From Burkholderia sp. Bp9143 (lineage in GTDB: Bacteria > Pseudomonadota > Gammaproteobacteria > Burkholderiales > Burkholderiaceae), in assembly GCF_003853645.1 (NCBI RefSeq), contig NZ_QTPO01000027.1:45918-109917 (forward strand): DNA of 64,000 bases, written 5' to 3'. Below, piece by piece: positions 8,386-17,139 of this stretch. The notes beneath the pieces are model-generated. The model searched no databases. It was given only the letters and a program-made list of their open reading frames with translations, and had not been told where the DNA came from. Position 1 is the first letter of the stretch, and every line of letters begins with the position of its first letter. The position numbers were made by a program, and so were the translations under genes.

Positions 8386-10694
8386 ATCACACCCCCGACC
8401 ATCAGATAGAACTCACCTTCACGGACATTCACGATCGCGTCTGGAATCTTTCCTTCGCTATCGTTGAGATGTATCCATTCGTACATCGAAGTACGATCGA
8501 GATTTCCGGAATCAAAATACTCGGCATATTTCTTGTTCGAGTTACTCAGGGGAATCCCATCCCCCATCCTCCAATCCGCCTCAATGCGCAAGTCGTAAAG
8601 TTGATCGGGCGTCAGGTAGCACAGGCCCACAGAAACGTCATAAGCAAGCGCCTTCTCAGCATGCTCCGGATTGGTCATCGTCGTAGAGTGGTTGGTCGGG
8701 CTGTTGGTCGCACCACGATCGAGCCAGTCGACAATCTGCTTGTCGCGCCATTCCTTGTAGCCGTCCGGCATCGCGCTTTTGCCGTCCTCGCCGATCACGT
8801 GGCCATCGCCATCGAGCCATTCGGTGTTCAGCGTTCGACGTGCCTCCATCCGCATCAGCGCGCGATCCTCGTAACGCTGTCCGGCCTCGGTTTCTGCCGT
8901 ACCCTGCGCGACGCTATCCTCGTTCTTCGCGTTGTACTGGTCGTAGGGATCATCGGCGCGCTTGTCCGCATCGGCCTTGTTCGCATCACGCCAAGCGGCC
9001 GGCGGATCGTTGCCTTCGTTGAAGTCGCTGACCGCGTCACCGTCCTTCGTTTCAACAGGCTTGCCGAATCGCAGCGCCTTCGGCGGGAACGGATCATCAA
9101 GTGCCGGAGCATCCGCCACCACGGTCCAGCCCTTCGGCGGATCGGCGTTCACGCGGAGCATGTTCAGCGCCGAACTGATTCCGGTCACGACGAACATGAG
9201 CGGTGCGGTCACAAGCGTAGCTGCCACGCCCAAAACAGACTCGTTCCCTTTGAGTGCGCCGATCAGATTGAACTTGGCCGGCGGCGATGGCGGATACCAG
9301 AAACCCGGTTTCGTTCCGTGCTTGCCGTGCCGCCAATCGTCTTCCCAATACCGGTAGGGTTTCTGAATACCAACCGGAAGGCCGGATGCGAACACGCGCT
9401 GCGTCAGGATGCCGGCCGCGCCGATATCGGCGAGTTCATGCTTGCTGATTCCGCGCCAGCCGATGCCTTGAACCGTCACGGCCGAGATCACCTGGTCGTG
9501 CGGGCAGCAGTACGCCGTGACGCGACCGTATGTCGACTGATTCAGGCCGTGCCGATCGCGATCCTCTTGCGCCGCATAAGAGCGGTTGCTCGTTGGTGAG
9601 ACACGCTCGTTTTCCATGTCTTCATCGATTTTTTCCGCGGGCAGTTCGTATGCCTTGCGGGCGCCGATGATCGATAGAAACGTGCCGAATGTTTTCGTGC
9701 GCGCGGTGTAAGCCTGCCGTCCGCGCTGCCCGCTCGCGTCTTTTGTCGCGCGCTGTGACCACGTATCCATGAACGTGTCGGATTTGTACGGACCGTCCGC
9801 GTTCGCGAAGCTGTACGGTGCATTCGCCAGCACGTAGGCGTCCGCAACGCAGTGGCCCGTGCGTCCCCACGGGTCTTCCACATCGGGGAATGCGTCGCCG
9901 AAGAACGCTGCCGTGAGGCCCACGATGTTGCCTTGGCTATGGCACACGACGGTAATGGGTACGTCGGCCTGCATGCGGCGAATCGACTCGATCAGCCTGG
10001 CCAGTCGCAAGGCAGCGAGCACGCCATACGCGCGCGGCGGCGCGCGATACAGCGGACGGTTGGTCGAGTTGATGCCTTGCACCGTCATCCATCCCATTGT
10101 TCGATCGTCCAGACCGCCGTGCCAGAGATCGGGTAGGCTCGAACAGCCGTTCGTAAACGGACCACCGCCCCAATAATCCTTTTCGTTCAGAAAGATCTTG
10201 TCGCCGTATTCCTTCAGTTCGGCCCCAGTCGCGCGATAGCCCCATCGAAAATGAATCACGGGCGAAAACGACGGGTCGGGCTTGACGTAGTTGTTCGGGA
10301 GCAGCTTCGGATTCAAGAACCCATCTGGCGTCACACTTTCCGTGTACTTCGCGGGCGTCAATTGTCCGGCCTCGATGCCGTGATACATCATTTGATCGTC
10401 CAGTCGCCCGAGCCGACGATTCAGACCTTTGCACAGCCCTTCCTCCGTTGCGTCGAACCATTCGCCTTCGGAGTTCACGCCATGCACGAAGATCACGATA
10501 CCGGGCAAGGGCATCTGCTTGATGCAGATCAGCCGTATGCCTTTCGTGAACCGAGTCACGCCTTCGCCCCGGCCGACGACGATCGGCGGCGGCTCCGGGC
10601 GCGGCGCAACCGCGCCGGGTTTATCGGTTTTAGCGGCGGGGTCGCTGGTGGGCGAATTCGCTGTCGGTCGCGGATTGATCAATGAATCGGTCAT
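8382..10694 (-). CDS. tle3: T6SS phospholipase effector Tle3 (DUF3274)
   Basis: The 770-residue protein has an alpha/beta-hydrolase N-terminal half. The oxyanion-side motif VIFVHGVN (near residue 68) is followed by the nucleophile elbow VVCHSQGN (Ser253), and a DUF3274-type C-terminal region ends the protein. There is no signal peptide, as expected for a T6SS cargo. Tle3 effectors attack membrane phospholipids of rival cells after delivery by VgrG. The start at MTDSLINP is preceded by CAGGAG at a good distance; the frame is open 7 codons upstream. The tla3 adaptor is coupled downstream. A Tli3-type immunity gene and a vgrG, usual partners, are not next to it. Confidence 0.88.
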   Translation of the reverse strand: MTDSLINPRPTANSPTSDPAAKTDKPGAVAPRPEPPPIVVGRGEGVTRFTKGIRLICIKQMPLPGIVIFVHGVNSEGEWFDATEEGLCKGLNRRLGRLDDQMMYHGIEAGQLTPAKYTESVTPDGFLNPKLLPNNYVKPDPSFSPVIHFRWGYRATGAELKEYGDKIFLNEKDYWGGGPFTNGCSSLPDLWHGGLDDRTMGWMTVQGINSTNRPLYRAPPRAYGVLAALRLARLIESIRRMQADVPITVVCHSQGNIVGLTAAFFGDAFPDVEDPWGRTGHCVADAYVLANAPYSFANADGPYKSDTFMDTWSQRATKDASGQRGRQAYTARTKTFGTFLSIIGARKAYELPAEKIDEDMENERVSPTSNRSYAAQEDRDRHGLNQSTYGRVTAYCCPHDQVISAVTVQGIGWRGISKHELADIGAAGILTQRVFASGLPVGIQKPYRYWEDDWRHGKHGTKPGFWYPPSPPAKFNLIGALKGNESVLGVAATLVTAPLMFVVTGISSALNMLRVNADPPKGWTVVADAPALDDPFPPKALRFGKPVETKDGDAVSDFNEGNDPPAAWRDANKADADKRADDPYDQYNAKNEDSVAQGTAETEAGQRYEDRALMRMEARRTLNTEWLDGDGHVIGEDGKSAMPDGYKEWRDKQIVDWLDRGATNSPTNHSTTMTNPEHAEKALAYDVSVGLCYLTPDQLYDLRIEADWRMGDGIPLSNSNKKYAEYFDSGNLDRTSMYEWIHLNDSEGKIPDAIVNVREGEFYLMVGGVI

Positions 10695-11260
10695 CCAAAC
10701 TCCTGAACATCTCAAACACGTTCCTCCGTTATCGGATGCTTACGAAATGAATAGATAAGTGTCCGAAACGATTGAGAATCGCAACGAGGCGGCAAGCATA
10801 TCGAACTGGAGCAGGTGCTAACCGTTGGTGCCGGAAAAATGTGCTCAGGGGCTATGGCGACGAACTCAAATTGTCAGAATGTGTTTCCAGGCGGAAATCC
10901 GTCGCGTCTTTTCATCACTAAAAAAGCGCAGCTGAAGCGGGCTGTTTCCCAACCCATCGCGCTGTCAGGCCCGTCACCCGCCGATGTGGCCGTCTGACGC
11001 GCTGCATACGACATTGCGTCTGTATTTGTCCACGAGAAATTCGTTATCGTCCGTACATCCATGGCGACGCCGACGAGTTTGTATCGCACTGTATCTATCG
11101 CCGCTCCGGAAACATCGGATTGCGCTGAAGCCATGGTTCGGAAACATGCCGGATACGTGAGCGGGTTCTACTGTCGACATGCAGCAAACGTTCGGTGCCA
11201 GACGTTCGCACCGGATACCGAGTGATCGATACCCCCCAACTTCCGCCAAGGAGAAATCTC
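10695..11260. other. Intergenic stretch upstream of tle3
   Basis: About 565 bp lie between divergent tle3 and the DUF4148 gene, with lower GC than average. Short open frames exist on both strands (for example 10815-10997 + and 10874-11134 -), but none has a convincing ribosome site or recognisable family. This is where a vgrG or immunity gene would be expected in a complete tle3 operon. It may be decayed DNA, but no vgrG or Tli3 remnant could be read. The last ~15 bases carry the AAGGAG site of the next gene. Confidence 0.4.
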
Positions 11261-11617
11261 ATGAAAGCCGCTCGAATCCTCGCAGTTGCCGTGCTCGCCT
11301 CGATCCCCGCGTTGTCGTTCGCCGATACCGGCCACGGCCTCACGCGTGCCGAAGTACGCGCCGACCTCATCCGGCTCGAGAAGGCCGGCTACAGCCCGGC
11401 CAGCAGCGAAGCGCACTATCCGGACGATATCGCCGCCGCACAGAACGCCGTCGCCGCCGCGCAGCGGGTCGCGCGTTCCGACCAGAACGGTCCGTCGAAG
11501 TCGCAGGACGACAACGTGGCGGACGCGTCGGCACCGGCCGCCCGCTTCGCCGCATCCGACACGCGGGCCGCACGCAACGCACGCACGGACGCCGACGATC
11601 TGTACGCGCACTCGTGA
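11261..11617 (+). CDS. Small exported DUF4148 protein
   Basis: The 118-residue protein has a clear signal peptide (MKAARILAVAVLASIPALSFA) and then the LTRAEVRADLIRLEKAGYSP motif typical of DUF4148 proteins, which are abundant in Burkholderia. The remainder is Ala/Ser/Asp-rich and probably flexible. An AAGGAG site precedes the ATG. The molecular role of the family is unknown; expression as a stand-alone periplasmic protein is likely. Confidence 0.87.
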   Translation: MKAARILAVAVLASIPALSFADTGHGLTRAEVRADLIRLEKAGYSPASSEAHYPDDIAAAQNAVAAAQRVARSDQNGPSKSQDDNVADASAPAARFAASDTRAARNARTDADDLYAHS

Positions 11618-11699
11618 TTCGCTGCCGCGCCTGCCGCACGTAGGCGCGGCCGCATCGGAAACACCTCATATGAACAACACGATGGAAAGGAGCATGACG

Positions 11700-12491
11700 A
11701 TGGTCGGTTTGACGAAACGGGTTCTGGTGTCCGCGGCGGTGCTCGGCGGGCTGTTCGGTGCGGTCGCGGTGCAGGCAGCGCCGAAGGACGACCTGAAGGG
11801 CACGAACGTCGTGCTCGTGCACGGCGCGTTCGCCGACGGGTCGAGCTGGAACCGCGTGATTCCGCTGCTCGAAGCGCGCGGCCTGCATGTGGTATCGGTG
11901 CAGAACCCGCTGAGCTCGCTTGCCGACGATACGGCCGCGACGAAGCGCGCGATCGACGAGCAGAAGGGGCCCGTCGTGCTGGTCGGTCATTCGTGGGCCG
12001 GCGTCGTGATCAGCGACGCAGGCAACGACGACAAGGTGAAATCGCTCGTCTACGTCGCCGCGTTCGCGCCGGACAACGGCCAGTCGATCGCCGACGTCAC
12101 GCAGGGGCTGCCGGCGCCGGCGTGGGCCGGCGAGCTGCGCAAGGACGCCGGCGGCTTCGCGACGCTGTCGGACAAGGCGATCGCGCAGGATTTCGCGCCG
12201 GACCTGCCGCCCGTGCAGCAGCGCGTCGTCGCGGCGACGCAAGGGCCGTGGTACGGTGGCTGCATTTCGGAGAAGGTGACGCAGGCCGCGTGGCATGCGA
12301 AGCCGTCGTCGTTCGTCGTCGCGACGCAGGACCGGATGATCGATCCGAAGCTGCAGGAGGCGATGGCGAAGCGGATCGGTGCGACGGTCACGCGCGTGAA
12401 CGGCAGCCACGTCGCGATGCTGAGCGAGCCGAAGGCCGTGGCCGATGCGATCATCGCGGCCGCGGAACGTGCGAAGCAGGATGCGCAGTGA
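11700..12491 (+). CDS. Exported alpha/beta hydrolase (esterase-like)
   Basis: The 263-residue protein has an N-terminal signal (VLVSAAVLGGLFGAVAVQA) and a compact serine hydrolase fold: VLVHGAFADGSSW, nucleophile elbow GHSWAG (Ser98) and a C-terminal histidine in NGSHVAM. This pattern matches small plant-salicylate-esterase-like hydrolases common in proteobacteria. The chosen ATG has GGAG seven bases upstream; ATGs at 11670, 11682 and 11694 are in frame and possible. It is followed after 74 bp by an amidase gene on the same strand. The substrate is unknown. Confidence 0.85.
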   Translation: MVGLTKRVLVSAAVLGGLFGAVAVQAAPKDDLKGTNVVLVHGAFADGSSWNRVIPLLEARGLHVVSVQNPLSSLADDTAATKRAIDEQKGPVVLVGHSWAGVVISDAGNDDKVKSLVYVAAFAPDNGQSIADVTQGLPAPAWAGELRKDAGGFATLSDKAIAQDFAPDLPPVQQRVVAATQGPWYGGCISEKVTQAAWHAKPSSFVVATQDRMIDPKLQEAMAKRIGATVTRVNGSHVAMLSEPKAVADAIIAAAERAKQDAQ

Positions 12492-12565
12492 GTGAATGCG
12501 GCGCCGCGATGCGGGTGACGCGCGGTGCCGTCGGTGATTGTGATGTCCTTTCACGAGGAGCAGTC

Positions 12566-13969
12566 ATGACGCAGCAACTCTGGCAACTGTCGGCGACTGA
12601 AATTGCGAAGCGGGTGCGGCAACGCGAAGTGTCCGCAAGGGAAGTGGCGGACGCCACGCTGGCGCGTCTCGACGCGGTGAACCCGGCGATCAATGCGGTG
12701 GTCGAGCATCGTCCCGACGACGTGCGGCGACAGGCCGACGCAGTCGATCGCGCGATCGCGCGCGGCGACGATCCGGGGCCGCTCGCCGGCGTGCCCGTGA
12801 CGGTGAAGATCAACGTCGACGTCGCGGCATTCGCGACGACCAACGGCACGCGGCTGCAGGAAAACCTGATCGCGAGCGCGGATAGCCCGTCCGTCTCGAA
12901 CCTGAGAAAGGCCGGCGCGGTGCTGCTCGGCCGCACCAATTCGCCGACGTTCGCGCTGCGCTGGTTCACGTCGAATCTCGTGCACGGCCATACGTACAAT
13001 CCGCGCAACCGGTCGTTGACGCCGGGCGGATCGAGCGGCGGCGCGGCGGCGGCCGTGGCCGCCGGGATCGGCCCGATCGCGGTCGGCACCGACATCGGCG
13101 GCTCGGTGCGTTACCCGGCCTATGCGTGCGGCGTGCATGGCATCCGGCCGTCGCTCGGGCGTGTGCCGGCGTTCAACGCGTCGTCGCCCGAGCGTGCGAT
13201 CGGCGCGCAACTGATGTCGACGACGGGACCGATCGCACGCACGATCGACGATCTCGCGCTGGCGCTACGTGCATTCGCCGCGCCGGACCCGCGCGACCCG
13301 TGGTACGTGCCGGTGCTGATCGAAGGCCGCGCGGTGCCGAAACGCGCGGCGTTGTGCGTGCGTCCGGGCGGCTTGCAGGTCGTGCCCGAGGTCGAGGCCG
13401 CGTTGCGCGATGCGGCGCGCCGGCTCGTCGATGCGGGCTGGACCGTCGATGAAATCGACGATACGCCGCCGATGCGCGAGGCCGCGCTGTTGCAGGAGCA
13501 GCTCTGGCTGGGCGACGGATTCGACGCGTTGGCGAACGCGGTCGCCAGCGACGGCGATCCGGGCGCGGCCGCGGTGATTGCCGCCGTGCGCGGCAAGGTG
13601 CGCGATCTGCCGGCCGACGTGATCAGCCGCGCGCTCGTGCGGCGCACGACGCTGACGCGGCAGTGGCGGCTCTTTCTCGATGAATACGCGGTGTTGCTGC
13701 TGCCGGTGTCGTCGGAGCTGCCGTTTCCCGACGATCTCGATCGGCAAGGACCGGAAGGGTTCGAGCGCGTATGGGAAGCGCAGCTCACGCTGCGCGCGCT
13801 GCCGGCGATGGGGTTGCCGGGGCTCGCGGTGACGACGGGGTTCGTCGATAACGTGCCGGTAGGCGTGCAGGTTGTCGCCGCGCATCATCGTGAGGATCTG
13901 TGTTTGCTGGCCGGGCGCGATATCGAGGCGCGTGGCGTGTCGATCGCGGCGGTCGATCCTGTCGTTTGA
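12566..13969 (+). CDS. Amidase signature family enzyme
   Basis: The 467-residue protein carries the complete amidase-signature triad: Lys81 (VTVKINVD), cis-Ser156 in GGSSGG and nucleophile Ser180 in GTDIGGS. Length fits the family. It hydrolyses a C-N amide bond, but the family is too broad to name the substrate. It lacks a signal peptide and is probably cytosolic. GAGGAG precedes the ATG. It lies downstream of the exported esterase and is followed by a strong hairpin terminator, so the two may form one transcript. Confidence 0.9.
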   Translation: MTQQLWQLSATEIAKRVRQREVSAREVADATLARLDAVNPAINAVVEHRPDDVRRQADAVDRAIARGDDPGPLAGVPVTVKINVDVAAFATTNGTRLQENLIASADSPSVSNLRKAGAVLLGRTNSPTFALRWFTSNLVHGHTYNPRNRSLTPGGSSGGAAAAVAAGIGPIAVGTDIGGSVRYPAYACGVHGIRPSLGRVPAFNASSPERAIGAQLMSTTGPIARTIDDLALALRAFAAPDPRDPWYVPVLIEGRAVPKRAALCVRPGGLQVVPEVEAALRDAARRLVDAGWTVDEIDDTPPMREAALLQEQLWLGDGFDALANAVASDGDPGAAAVIAAVRGKVRDLPADVISRALVRRTTLTRQWRLFLDEYAVLLLPVSSELPFPDDLDRQGPEGFERVWEAQLTLRALPAMGLPGLAVTTGFVDNVPVGVQVVAAHHREDLCLLAGRDIEARGVSIAAVDPVV

Positions 13970-13975
13970 TGCGGT

Positions 13976-14012
13976 GACGGGCGTGGTGCGTCGGCGATGC
14001 ACCGCGCCCGTC
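13976..14012 (+). terminator. Hairpin terminator after amidase gene
   Basis: GACGGGCG-T-GGTGC pairs with GCACC-G-CGCCCGTC around a short loop, followed by a T-rich run (GGTTGTTGTTT). It starts a few bases after the amidase stop codon. Confidence 0.7.
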
Positions 14013-14308
14013 GGTTGTTGTTTGTCGAATCGTCGATTCATCAAAGCGCGCGTCATCCCGCCCGGCGCATGATTCCGCTTCGGATTCCATTACAACGTGC
14101 AGCGCGTCGCGTCCTACACCGTTCTTGACTTCGCACCCGCCAATCCTTTCAACAACCTTCGATGCATGACGTCGAACGGCCGTCGTTCCACATCCCCCGC
14201 GCGAACCCGCACCCATAGCGCGCCTCTGCTATTGCAATTCACGCGCCGCTGATTTGGAAATGAATTTTTATTGGTTCTGCTTCCCCGACCGCGCTCGCAT
14301 AGTGGGGC
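14013..14308. other. Intergenic DNA before the encapsulin locus
   Basis: About 300 bp without a supportable gene. The part from about 14230 on is locally AT-rich, with a run of five T within TGAATTTTTATTGG, suggesting the promoter of the rhodanese operon lies here. No RNA gene was recognised. Confidence 0.4.
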
Positions 14309-14320
14309 TGACGGCTATAG
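14309..14320 (+). promoter_or_regulatory. Shared 12-bp motif, copy 1 (upstream of rhodanese)
   Basis: TGACGGCTATAG lies 73 bp before the rhodanese ATG. The same 12 bases recur exactly at 16107-16118 upstream of the encapsulin gene. It could be a -10 region with its flank or a regulator site; the sequence alone cannot decide. Confidence 0.6.
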
Positions 14321-14393
14321 ACAGCACGCAAGCTGCACCGGCCGCATTCCCGGTGTTGTTGATCATACGAATCTGCGAGAACAAGGAAGCGTG

Positions 14394-14864
14394 ATGACGT
14401 TTGCATTGGAAGAACGAACCGCCGCCCACCAGGCGCTCGAAGACGCCCGCGCGGCGGCCGCATTGGCGGGCACGCCGTACGCGGGTGGCGTGGCACCCGA
14501 AGCAGCGTGGGCGCTGTTTTCCGCCGGCGACGCGTTGCTGGTCGACGTGCGCACCGCGGAAGAACGGAAATTCGTCGGCCACGTGCCGGAGTCGCTGCAC
14601 GTGGCGTGGGCGACCGGCACGAGCCTGACGCGCAACCCGCGCTTCGTGCGCGAACTCGAAGCGAAGACCGGCAAGGACGCGGTGGTGTTGCTGCTCTGCC
14701 GCAGCGGCAACCGCTCCGCGCAGGCGGCCGAAGCTGCCACCAAGGGTGGCTTCACGCAGGTATTCAACGTGCCCGAAGGGTTCGAGGGCGACCTCGACGA
14801 ACAGCAGCATCGCGGCGGCCGGAACGGCTGGCGCCATCGCGGCCTGCCGTGGGCGCAGGACTGA
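14394..14864 (+). CDS. Rhodanese-like sulfurtransferase
   Basis: The 156-residue single-domain rhodanese has the motif LLVDVRTAEE and an active loop CRSGNRS with the persulfide-carrying Cys102. Such enzymes move sulfane sulfur between donors and acceptors. It opens the gene set rhodanese, serine acetyltransferase, XRE regulator, encapsulin and cysteine desulfurase, which is the known neighbourhood of Family 2A encapsulins. It may pass sulfur to or from the compartment. AAGGAAG precedes the ATG. Confidence 0.92.
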   Translation: MTFALEERTAAHQALEDARAAAALAGTPYAGGVAPEAAWALFSAGDALLVDVRTAEERKFVGHVPESLHVAWATGTSLTRNPRFVRELEAKTGKDAVVLLLCRSGNRSAQAAEAATKGGFTQVFNVPEGFEGDLDEQQHRGGRNGWRHRGLPWAQD

Positions 14865-14892
14865 GTCACGGCCGTTACGGGGAGAAGTCAGC

Positions 14893-15852
14893 ATGGCCGC
14901 ATTCGACATCGACGACATCGTTCAGTCGCTCCAGACCGTGCGCCGCGCGTGGCGCGAGAAACAGCGGCGCTCGCTCGAACCGGGCGGGCGCGACCTGCCG
15001 GCGCGCGAGGCGCTCGCACAGATCATCGGCGCGCTGAAGGGCGTGCTGTTCCCGATGCGGCTCGGGCCACCCGACCTGCGGCAGGAGAGCGAGAACTTCC
15101 ATGTGGCTCACGCGCTTGACGCGGCACTGAACGCGCTGCTCACGCAGGTGACGCTCGAGCTGCGCTACGCGGCGCGGCAACGCAACGCCGACGCGCAGAT
15201 CGACGAAGCGGCCTCCATCGCCGTGCAGGCATTCGCCGCACGACTGCCCGACATCCGACGGCTGCTCGACAGCGACGTGCTGGCCGCATTCCATGGCGAT
15301 CCGGCGGCGGGCAGCGTCGACGAAGTGCTGCTGTGCTATCCCGGCATCCTCGCGATGATCCACCACCGGCTCGCGCACGAGTTGTACCAACTCGGGCTAC
15401 CGCTGCTCGCGCGGATCATCGCCGAGCAGGCGCACGCGGAAACCGGCATCGACATTCATCCGGGCGCGCGCATCGGCGGCGGCTTCTTCATCGACCACGG
15501 CACGGGTGTCGTGATCGGCGAGACCGCGATCATCGGCGAGCGCGTGCGCGTGTACCAGGCCGTGACGCTCGGCGCGAAGCGCTTCCCGCGCGATGCGGCC
15601 GGCCATCTGGAGAAGGGGCTCGCGCGCCATCCGATCGTCGAGGACGACGTCGTGATCTATGCGGGCGCAACGATCCTCGGCCGCGTGACGATCGGCCGCG
15701 GCGCGGTGATCGGCGGCAACGTGTGGCTCACGCAGGACGTGCCGGCCGGCGCGAACATCACGCAGGCCGTGCTGCGCAGCGAGGCGAATGCCGCGCCGCG
15801 CGCGCGGACCGAGCCGGCCGAGCCGGTATCCGACACGCAGGTGACGACATGA
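14893..15852 (+). CDS. cysE: Serine O-acetyltransferase (EpsC/CysE type)
   Basis: The 319-residue enzyme makes O-acetylserine from serine and acetyl-CoA, the first committed step of cysteine synthesis. A helical N-terminal region is followed by left-handed beta-helix hexapeptide repeats (HPGARIGGGFFIDHGTGVVIGETAIIGE), with the catalytic-type Asp/His motif, then VTLG and GAxIGGNVW segments. The N-terminal extension matches the EpsC subgroup rather than short E. coli CysE. Placed 28 bp after rhodanese, it would feed cysteine to the encapsulated desulfurase. The stop overlaps the start of the XRE gene (ATGA). Confidence 0.92.
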   Translation: MAAFDIDDIVQSLQTVRRAWREKQRRSLEPGGRDLPAREALAQIIGALKGVLFPMRLGPPDLRQESENFHVAHALDAALNALLTQVTLELRYAARQRNADAQIDEAASIAVQAFAARLPDIRRLLDSDVLAAFHGDPAAGSVDEVLLCYPGILAMIHHRLAHELYQLGLPLLARIIAEQAHAETGIDIHPGARIGGGFFIDHGTGVVIGETAIIGERVRVYQAVTLGAKRFPRDAAGHLEKGLARHPIVEDDVVIYAGATILGRVTIGRGAVIGGNVWLTQDVPAGANITQAVLRSEANAAPRARTEPAEPVSDTQVTT

Positions 15853-16070
15853 GCGACCTGATCCAGCACTTCGGCGCCAACGTGCGCAAGCTGCGCGAAG
15901 CGCGCACGTGGTCGCAGGAGCAGCTTGCCGAACACGCGGGGCTGAACCGTTCGTATGTCGGCGAGATCGAGCGCGGCGAGGCGATTGCATCGATCGTCAC
16001 CGCCGACAAGATCGCGCGCGCGTTCGACGTGTCGATCTCGACGCTGTTGCCCGGCGTGTACGTCACCTGA
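15849..16070 (+). CDS. Small XRE-family DNA-binding protein
   Basis: The 73-residue protein is almost entirely a helix-turn-helix domain (residues ~8-63; WSQEQLAEHAGLNRSYVGEIERGE). It has no sensor domain. ATGA overlap with cysE means co-translation. Similar stand-alone HTH proteins occur in cys operons of Burkholderia. It is a candidate local regulator of the rhodanese-cysE and encapsulin units, possibly through the repeated 12-bp motif, but nothing in the sequence proves that target. Confidence 0.88.
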   Translation: MSDLIQHFGANVRKLREARTWSQEQLAEHAGLNRSYVGEIERGEAIASIVTADKIARAFDVSISTLLPGVYVT

Positions 16071-16106
16071 CGCATCCCGCTTCCTTTCCCGTTCGGTTGT
16101 GCCGTG

Positions 16107-16118
16107 TGACGGCTATAG
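16107..16118 (+). promoter_or_regulatory. Shared 12-bp motif, copy 2 (upstream of encapsulin)
   Basis: An exact second copy of TGACGGCTATAG lies 88 bp before the encapsulin start, in the 136-bp gap after the XRE gene. It suggests a second promoter or operator so that the shell and cargo genes can be expressed apart from cysE but under the same control. Confidence 0.6.
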
Positions 16119-16206
16119 CATGTTGAGCCGGCAGGTGCGTGCTTCCGATAATCCCCCCCGCGTCATAAGCAATCCCGTTTTTCATCTTAAGAACCCGGAG
16201 CCACAC

Positions 16207-17139
16207 ATGTCGACCGTTGCAAGCGGCACGGCCGCGCTGAGCGATCACGCCGCCCGCCAACTAGCGAACGCTACCAAGACCGTCCCGCAGCTTTCCACGA
16301 TTACACCGCGCTGGCTGACCCATCTGCTGCAGTGGGTGCCGGTCGAGGCCGGCATCTATCGCCTGAATCAGGTGAAGAACCCGGAAGCCGTGCGCGCCGC
16401 GTGCACGCAGCTCGAGGACGAAAGCGTGCTGCCGCGGACCTTCGTGCCGTACGAGGAACAGCCGCGCGAGTATTTCCTGAACGCGGTGAGCACGGTGCTC
16501 GACGTGCATACGCGGATCTCCGATCTCTACAGCAGTCCTCATGACCAGATCAAGGAACAGCTGCGCCTGACGATCGAGACGATCAAGGAGCTGCAGGAAA
16601 GCCAGCTGATCAACAACCCCGACTACGGGCTGCTCGCGAACGTGACCGACGAACAGCGGATCTTCCCGCTGACCGGCGCACCGACGCCGGACGACCTCGA
16701 CGAGTTGCTGACCAAGGTGTGGAAGGAACCGGCGTTCTTCCTCGCGCACCCGCTCGCGATCGCCGCGTTCGGCCGCGAATGCACGCGGCGCGGCGTGCCG
16801 CCGCCGACGGTCAGCCTGTTCGGCTCGCAGTTCCTCACGTGGCGCGGCATTCCGCTGATCCCGTCGGACAAGGTGCCCGTCGCGGACGGCAAGACCAAGA
16901 TCCTGCTGCTGCGCGTCGGCGACAAGCGCCAGGGCGTCGTCGGCCTCTATCAGCCGGGCGTCGCGGGCGAGCAGGGGCCGGGCCTGTCGGTGCGCTTCAT
17001 GGGGATCAACAACCAGGCGATCGCGTCGTACCTGATCTCGCTGTACTGCTCGCTCGCGGTCCACTCGCCGGATGCGCTGGCTGTCCTCGATGACGTTGAA
17101 ATCGCCAAGTACCATGACTATCCCGACACCTACCGTTAA
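16207..17139 (+). CDS. srpI: Family 2A encapsulin nanocompartment shell protein
   Basis: The 310-residue protein matches Family 2A encapsulins (SrpI type), HK97-fold proteins that self-assemble into an icosahedral shell. Features are an extended N-terminal arm (residues 1-40, ALSDHAARQLANATKTVPQLSTITPRWL in parts), the PVEAGIYRLNQ segment, and the long helical and A-domain stretch ending in SPDALAVLDDVEIAKYHDYPDTYR. There is no cyclic-nucleotide domain, which separates 2A from 2B. The 3' end overlaps the cysteine desulfurase gene by 26 bp. In other bacteria these shells hold cysteine desulfurase and can accumulate elemental sulfur. An ACCCGGAG-like site lies a short way upstream. Confidence 0.93.
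   Translation: MSTVASGTAALSDHAARQLANATKTVPQLSTITPRWLTHLLQWVPVEAGIYRLNQVKNPEAVRAACTQLEDESVLPRTFVPYEEQPREYFLNAVSTVLDVHTRISDLYSSPHDQIKEQLRLTIETIKELQESQLINNPDYGLLANVTDEQRIFPLTGAPTPDDLDELLTKVWKEPAFFLAHPLAIAAFGRECTRRGVPPPTVSLFGSQFLTWRGIPLIPSDKVPVADGKTKILLLRVGDKRQGVVGLYQPGVAGEQGPGLSVRFMGINNQAIASYLISLYCSLAVHSPDALAVLDDVEIAKYHDYPDTYR

Noticed and set aside
10815..10997. 60-codon open frame upstream of tle3, considered as an immunity gene or vgrG remnant
   Set aside because: Much shorter than known Tli3 proteins, no lipoprotein signal, no good ribosome site and no VgrG-like motif.
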